Part shown: positions 4,571-6,619 of the stretch, in pieces
Layout of the letters: the number at the start of each line of letters is the position of its first letter
Numbering within the stretch: the first letter of the stretch is position 1
From: Candidatus Zhuqueibacterota bacterium 4572_119
Lineage (GTDB): Bacteria; Zhuqueibacterota; Zhuqueibacteria; Thermofontimicrobiales; Thermofontimicrobiaceae
Length of the DNA stretch: 6,619 bases
Direction: 5' to 3'
NCBI GenBank assembly: GCA_002084535.1
Contig: NBLI01000087.1
Span: 1-6,619, forward strand
The notes under the pieces: generated by a model
Seen by the model: the letters and a program-made list of their open reading frames with translations, nothing else
Databases searched by the model: none
Told to the model about the DNA's origin: nothing
Translations under genes and position numbers: made by a program

Positions 4571-6619
4571 TTAGAAAAGACCCAAATCCATCAACTCTTC
4601 TTCATCGATTAAGACCTCACGCGCTTTGCTCCCGTCAAAAGGTCCAACATAGCCGGCGTCCTCTAACTGATCAATCATGCGCGCGGCTCGGGCATAGCCT
4701 ACCTTCAACCTTCTTTGCAACAGCGAAACAGATCCTTGCTGATGACGGACAACCAACTTCAGCGCCTCGTTAAACAGTTCATCCTGATCATCTTTGCTAA
4801 ACCTTGCGGAACGGCTGGCAATGTCATCATTTTCTGTTGGCAGCAGAAATTTCGGGTCCTGAATCGGCTGCTGCCGAATATTTTCGATAATATGTTTTAC
4901 TTCCTCATGTGAAATATAAGCTGTATGGATACGAATGGGTTCCGGGCTTGCCGGAGGTAAAAATAGCATATCACCTTTACCAAGTAATTTTTCCGCGCCA
5001 TTCATATCCAGAATCGTTCTGGAATCTGTTTTTGATGCAACCTGAAAGGCAATCCTGGCGGGAAAATTTGCCTTAATAACGCCGGTGATAACATCAACAG
5101 AAGGACGCTGCGTTGCCACGATCAAATGGATCCCAACCGCTCTTGACATTTGTGTCAAACGCGCAATCGGCTCTTCAACTTCTCTCGCTGCGATGAGCAT
5201 TAAATCAGCTAATTCGTCGATTATTAATACCAGGTATTTTAAAGGTTGGAATTTATTTTCATCTTCTGGATTTTCGTGTTCTGCGGTTTTTAACCAATTG
5301 TTATAATCGATGATATTGCGAACTCCCGCTTTTGCCAAAAGTTCATAGCGCCGCTCCATCTCCAGTTCCATGCTCCGCAAAATGGATACCGCGCTCGCCG
5401 GGTTGGTTACTACCTCTTCTCCAATATCATCGCGAAAAGTTAAATGATGATATTTGAGAGCTGAGTAAACACTTAACTCCAATCTTTTTGGGTCGATCAT
5501 TACAAACTGGATTTGGTCGGGACTTGCTTTAAAAAGCATACTGGCAATAATTGTATTCAAACAAACGCTTTTACCAGAACCTGTGGCTCCCGCGATTAAT
5601 AAATGAGGCATACTTTCCAGATCAGCCACAAAAATATCTCCGGCTATTGTTTTACCAAACGCCATAGTCAAAGGAGACTCATTGGCACGAAAATGCGCGG
5701 AATCTATAACAGATTTTAAGAAAACTGTGCTCTGTTTCCGATTTGGAATTTCAATTCCGATCGCGGCTTTTCCCGGAATTGGCGCGACAACGCGAATTCT
5801 TTTTGCACGCATAACCATTGCCAAATCATCTGACAGGCTGGTGAAACGGCTGATTTTAACTCCGGGAGCAGGCTCGATTTCAAACCGAGTAATCACAGGT
5901 CCTGGATTGATTTCAACCACTTTTCCTTCAATGCCAAAATCTGCCAGCTTATCTTCCAGCGTTTTTGCGCTGGTCATTAACTCATCCCAGGACACTTCTT
6001 CCTCTGTGGCAGGTGGATCATCCAACAATGAAGGATCCGGAAAAGTATAAACTTTCCCAACATTTGCTTTTAACGGTTGCTCATCTTCCTTTTCCTTTGA
6101 TGCCGGTTCCGCGGTTCGTTCAGCGTGCTTGTCTGAAAAAAATCGCTTCTTTTCCGCCCGGGATTTTTTCTTTTCTAATTTAGTATCAGGTTGACTCGCG
6201 GGTTGAGGTTCCCTTGACCCAATTTTGATCGCCGGTGTCTTTTTAGCTTCTTTCTCCTTTTTCTTACCTGACGCCAAAATTTCCTTGAATTCTGGCAAAG
6301 GTTTGGACTTCTTAAACATGCGGCGATCATATTTGAAAGTAATCAGAGCAAACGCGATTTTTATCAATCGTTCTAATTTCATTTTCACTTTGCCATACTT
6401 AATATCAAAAGCGAATATTGAAGTAACAAAAACAATCGTGGGGAAAAATATGATCGTCCCCGCAGTTCCGACAAGATTGAAAAACTGACGGGAAAGAGAA
6501 CCGCCAATCAAACCCCATTTCTGATTGAATAAATCGAACGGTATTATGCCGAGCTCCAACTTCTGCGGTGAGTTTTTTATCAATTCCATGAATGCCAGAC
6601 CAAAAGAAAAATAAAATCC
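4571..6619 (-). CDS. ftsK: DNA translocase FtsK/SpoIIIE family, N-terminus cut by window edge
   Basis: FtsK is a hexameric ATP-driven DNA pump at the division septum that moves the chromosome termini apart and promotes dimer resolution at dif (family knowledge). The frame stays open through the right edge: ten codons (GFYFSFGLAF) precede the ATG at 6589, and no ribosome binding site precedes that ATG, so it is internal and the start is outside. Counting from this Met, the last membrane segment of the N-terminal domain is at about 37-62, led by a WGLIGGSLS motif. A lysine/glutamate-rich linker spans about 95-190. The motor follows: alpha domain 200-300, Walker A GATGSGKS (334-341), DPKRLEL (366-372), Walker B LVLIIDE (453-459) and ATQRPSVDVITG (492-503). 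The gamma winged helix (about 602-662, GYARAARMIDQLEDAGYVGP) normally reads oriented KOPS sequences. The linker is short compared with E. coli, as in most phyla. All catalytic motifs are intact. Confidence 0.97.
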   Translation of the reverse strand, partial: GFYFSFGLAFMELIKNSPQKLELGIIPFDLFNQKWGLIGGSLSRQFFNLVGTAGTIIFFPTIVFVTSIFAFDIKYGKVKMKLERLIKIAFALITFKYDRRMFKKSKPLPEFKEILASGKKKEKEAKKTPAIKIGSREPQPASQPDTKLEKKKSRAEKKRFFSDKHAERTAEPASKEKEDEQPLKANVGKVYTFPDPSLLDDPPATEEEVSWDELMTSAKTLEDKLADFGIEGKVVEINPGPVITRFEIEPAPGVKISRFTSLSDDLAMVMRAKRIRVVAPIPGKAAIGIEIPNRKQSTVFLKSVIDSAHFRANESPLTMAFGKTIAGDIFVADLESMPHLLIAGATGSGKSVCLNTIIASMLFKASPDQIQFVMIDPKRLELSVYSALKYHHLTFRDDIGEEVVTNPASAVSILRSMELEMERRYELLAKAGVRNIIDYNNWLKTAEHENPEDENKFQPLKYLVLIIDELADLMLIAAREVEEPIARLTQMSRAVGIHLIVATQRPSVDVITGVIKANFPARIAFQVASKTDSRTILDMNGAEKLLGKGDMLFLPPASPEPIRIHTAYISHEEVKHIIENIRQQPIQDPKFLLPTENDDIASRSARFSKDDQDELFNEALKLVVRHQQGSVSLLQRRLKVGYARAARMIDQLEDAGYVGPFDGSKAREVLIDEEELMDLGLF

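Noticed and set aside
4715..6488. Plus-strand open frames of 65-122 codons opposite ftsK
   Set aside because: They mirror the strongly conserved FtsK coding sequence and show no independent coding evidence.
6587..6589. ATG at 6589 as the true start of ftsK
   Set aside because: The frame continues upstream to the window edge with hydrophobic membrane-like residues, there is no ribosome binding site before this ATG, and FtsK normally has several more membrane segments ahead of it.
1..6619. CRISPR arrays, tRNA or rRNA genes, insertion sequences, toxin-antitoxin or defence genes
   Set aside because: No regularly spaced repeats, no cloverleaf-like structure, no transposase or terminal repeats, and no defence-type motifs were seen on either strand.

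Overview
The window holds four genes, all on the minus strand, in an AT-rich genome with AT-richer spacers. In transcription order (right to left) they are the C-terminal part of an FtsK DNA translocase (cut by the right edge), a LolA-type periplasmic lipoprotein carrier, a fused Wzz/BY-kinase exopolysaccharide co-polymerase, and the start of a small conserved-looking protein of unknown function (cut by the left edge). A LolA protein and a membrane-anchored Wzc-type kinase imply a Gram-negative, double-membraned bacterium. Ribosome binding sites are AAGGAG/AAGGG-like. The FtsK motor has a longer loop after its DPKRLEL motif, ending in a GEEVVTNP stretch, which reminds me of proteins from the FCB superphylum and KSB1/Calditrichota-like lineages. 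That placement is an impression, not a demonstration.

Right part (4571-6619): the FtsK frame is open through the right edge, so its true start lies outside. A 550-bp spacer (4021-4570) follows. It has no convincing gene but contains several inverted repeats, including a 9-bp pair (4094-4102 / 4143-4151) that brackets a possible sigma70-like promoter for lolA. The order ftsK then lolA matches that known in E. coli and other Gram-negative bacteria, but the gap is large.

Middle (3306-4020): lolA ends in a textbook intrinsic terminator (3306-3332), which separates it from the next gene. The 311-bp spacer 3056-3366 holds this terminator and presumably the kinase promoter.

Left part (1-3055): the 787-residue Wzz/BY-kinase has both membrane segments, Walker A, A' and B motifs and a C-terminal tyrosine cluster. 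No glycosyltransferase or export gene is visible next to it, so it appears to be a single-gene unit, probably ended by a weaker hairpin near 615-634. The spacer 341-691 contains a perfect 24-bp palindrome (443-466), a strong candidate operator, about 100 bp upstream of the small unknown gene.

The genes serve the cell envelope and chromosome: FtsK works at the division septum, LolA carries lipoproteins to the outer membrane, and the kinase controls polysaccharide chain assembly. I see no mobile element, CRISPR array, tRNA or rRNA, and no clear new multi-gene system. The parts most worth a second look are the 24-bp palindrome, the unknown left-edge gene, and the structured ftsK-lolA spacer.
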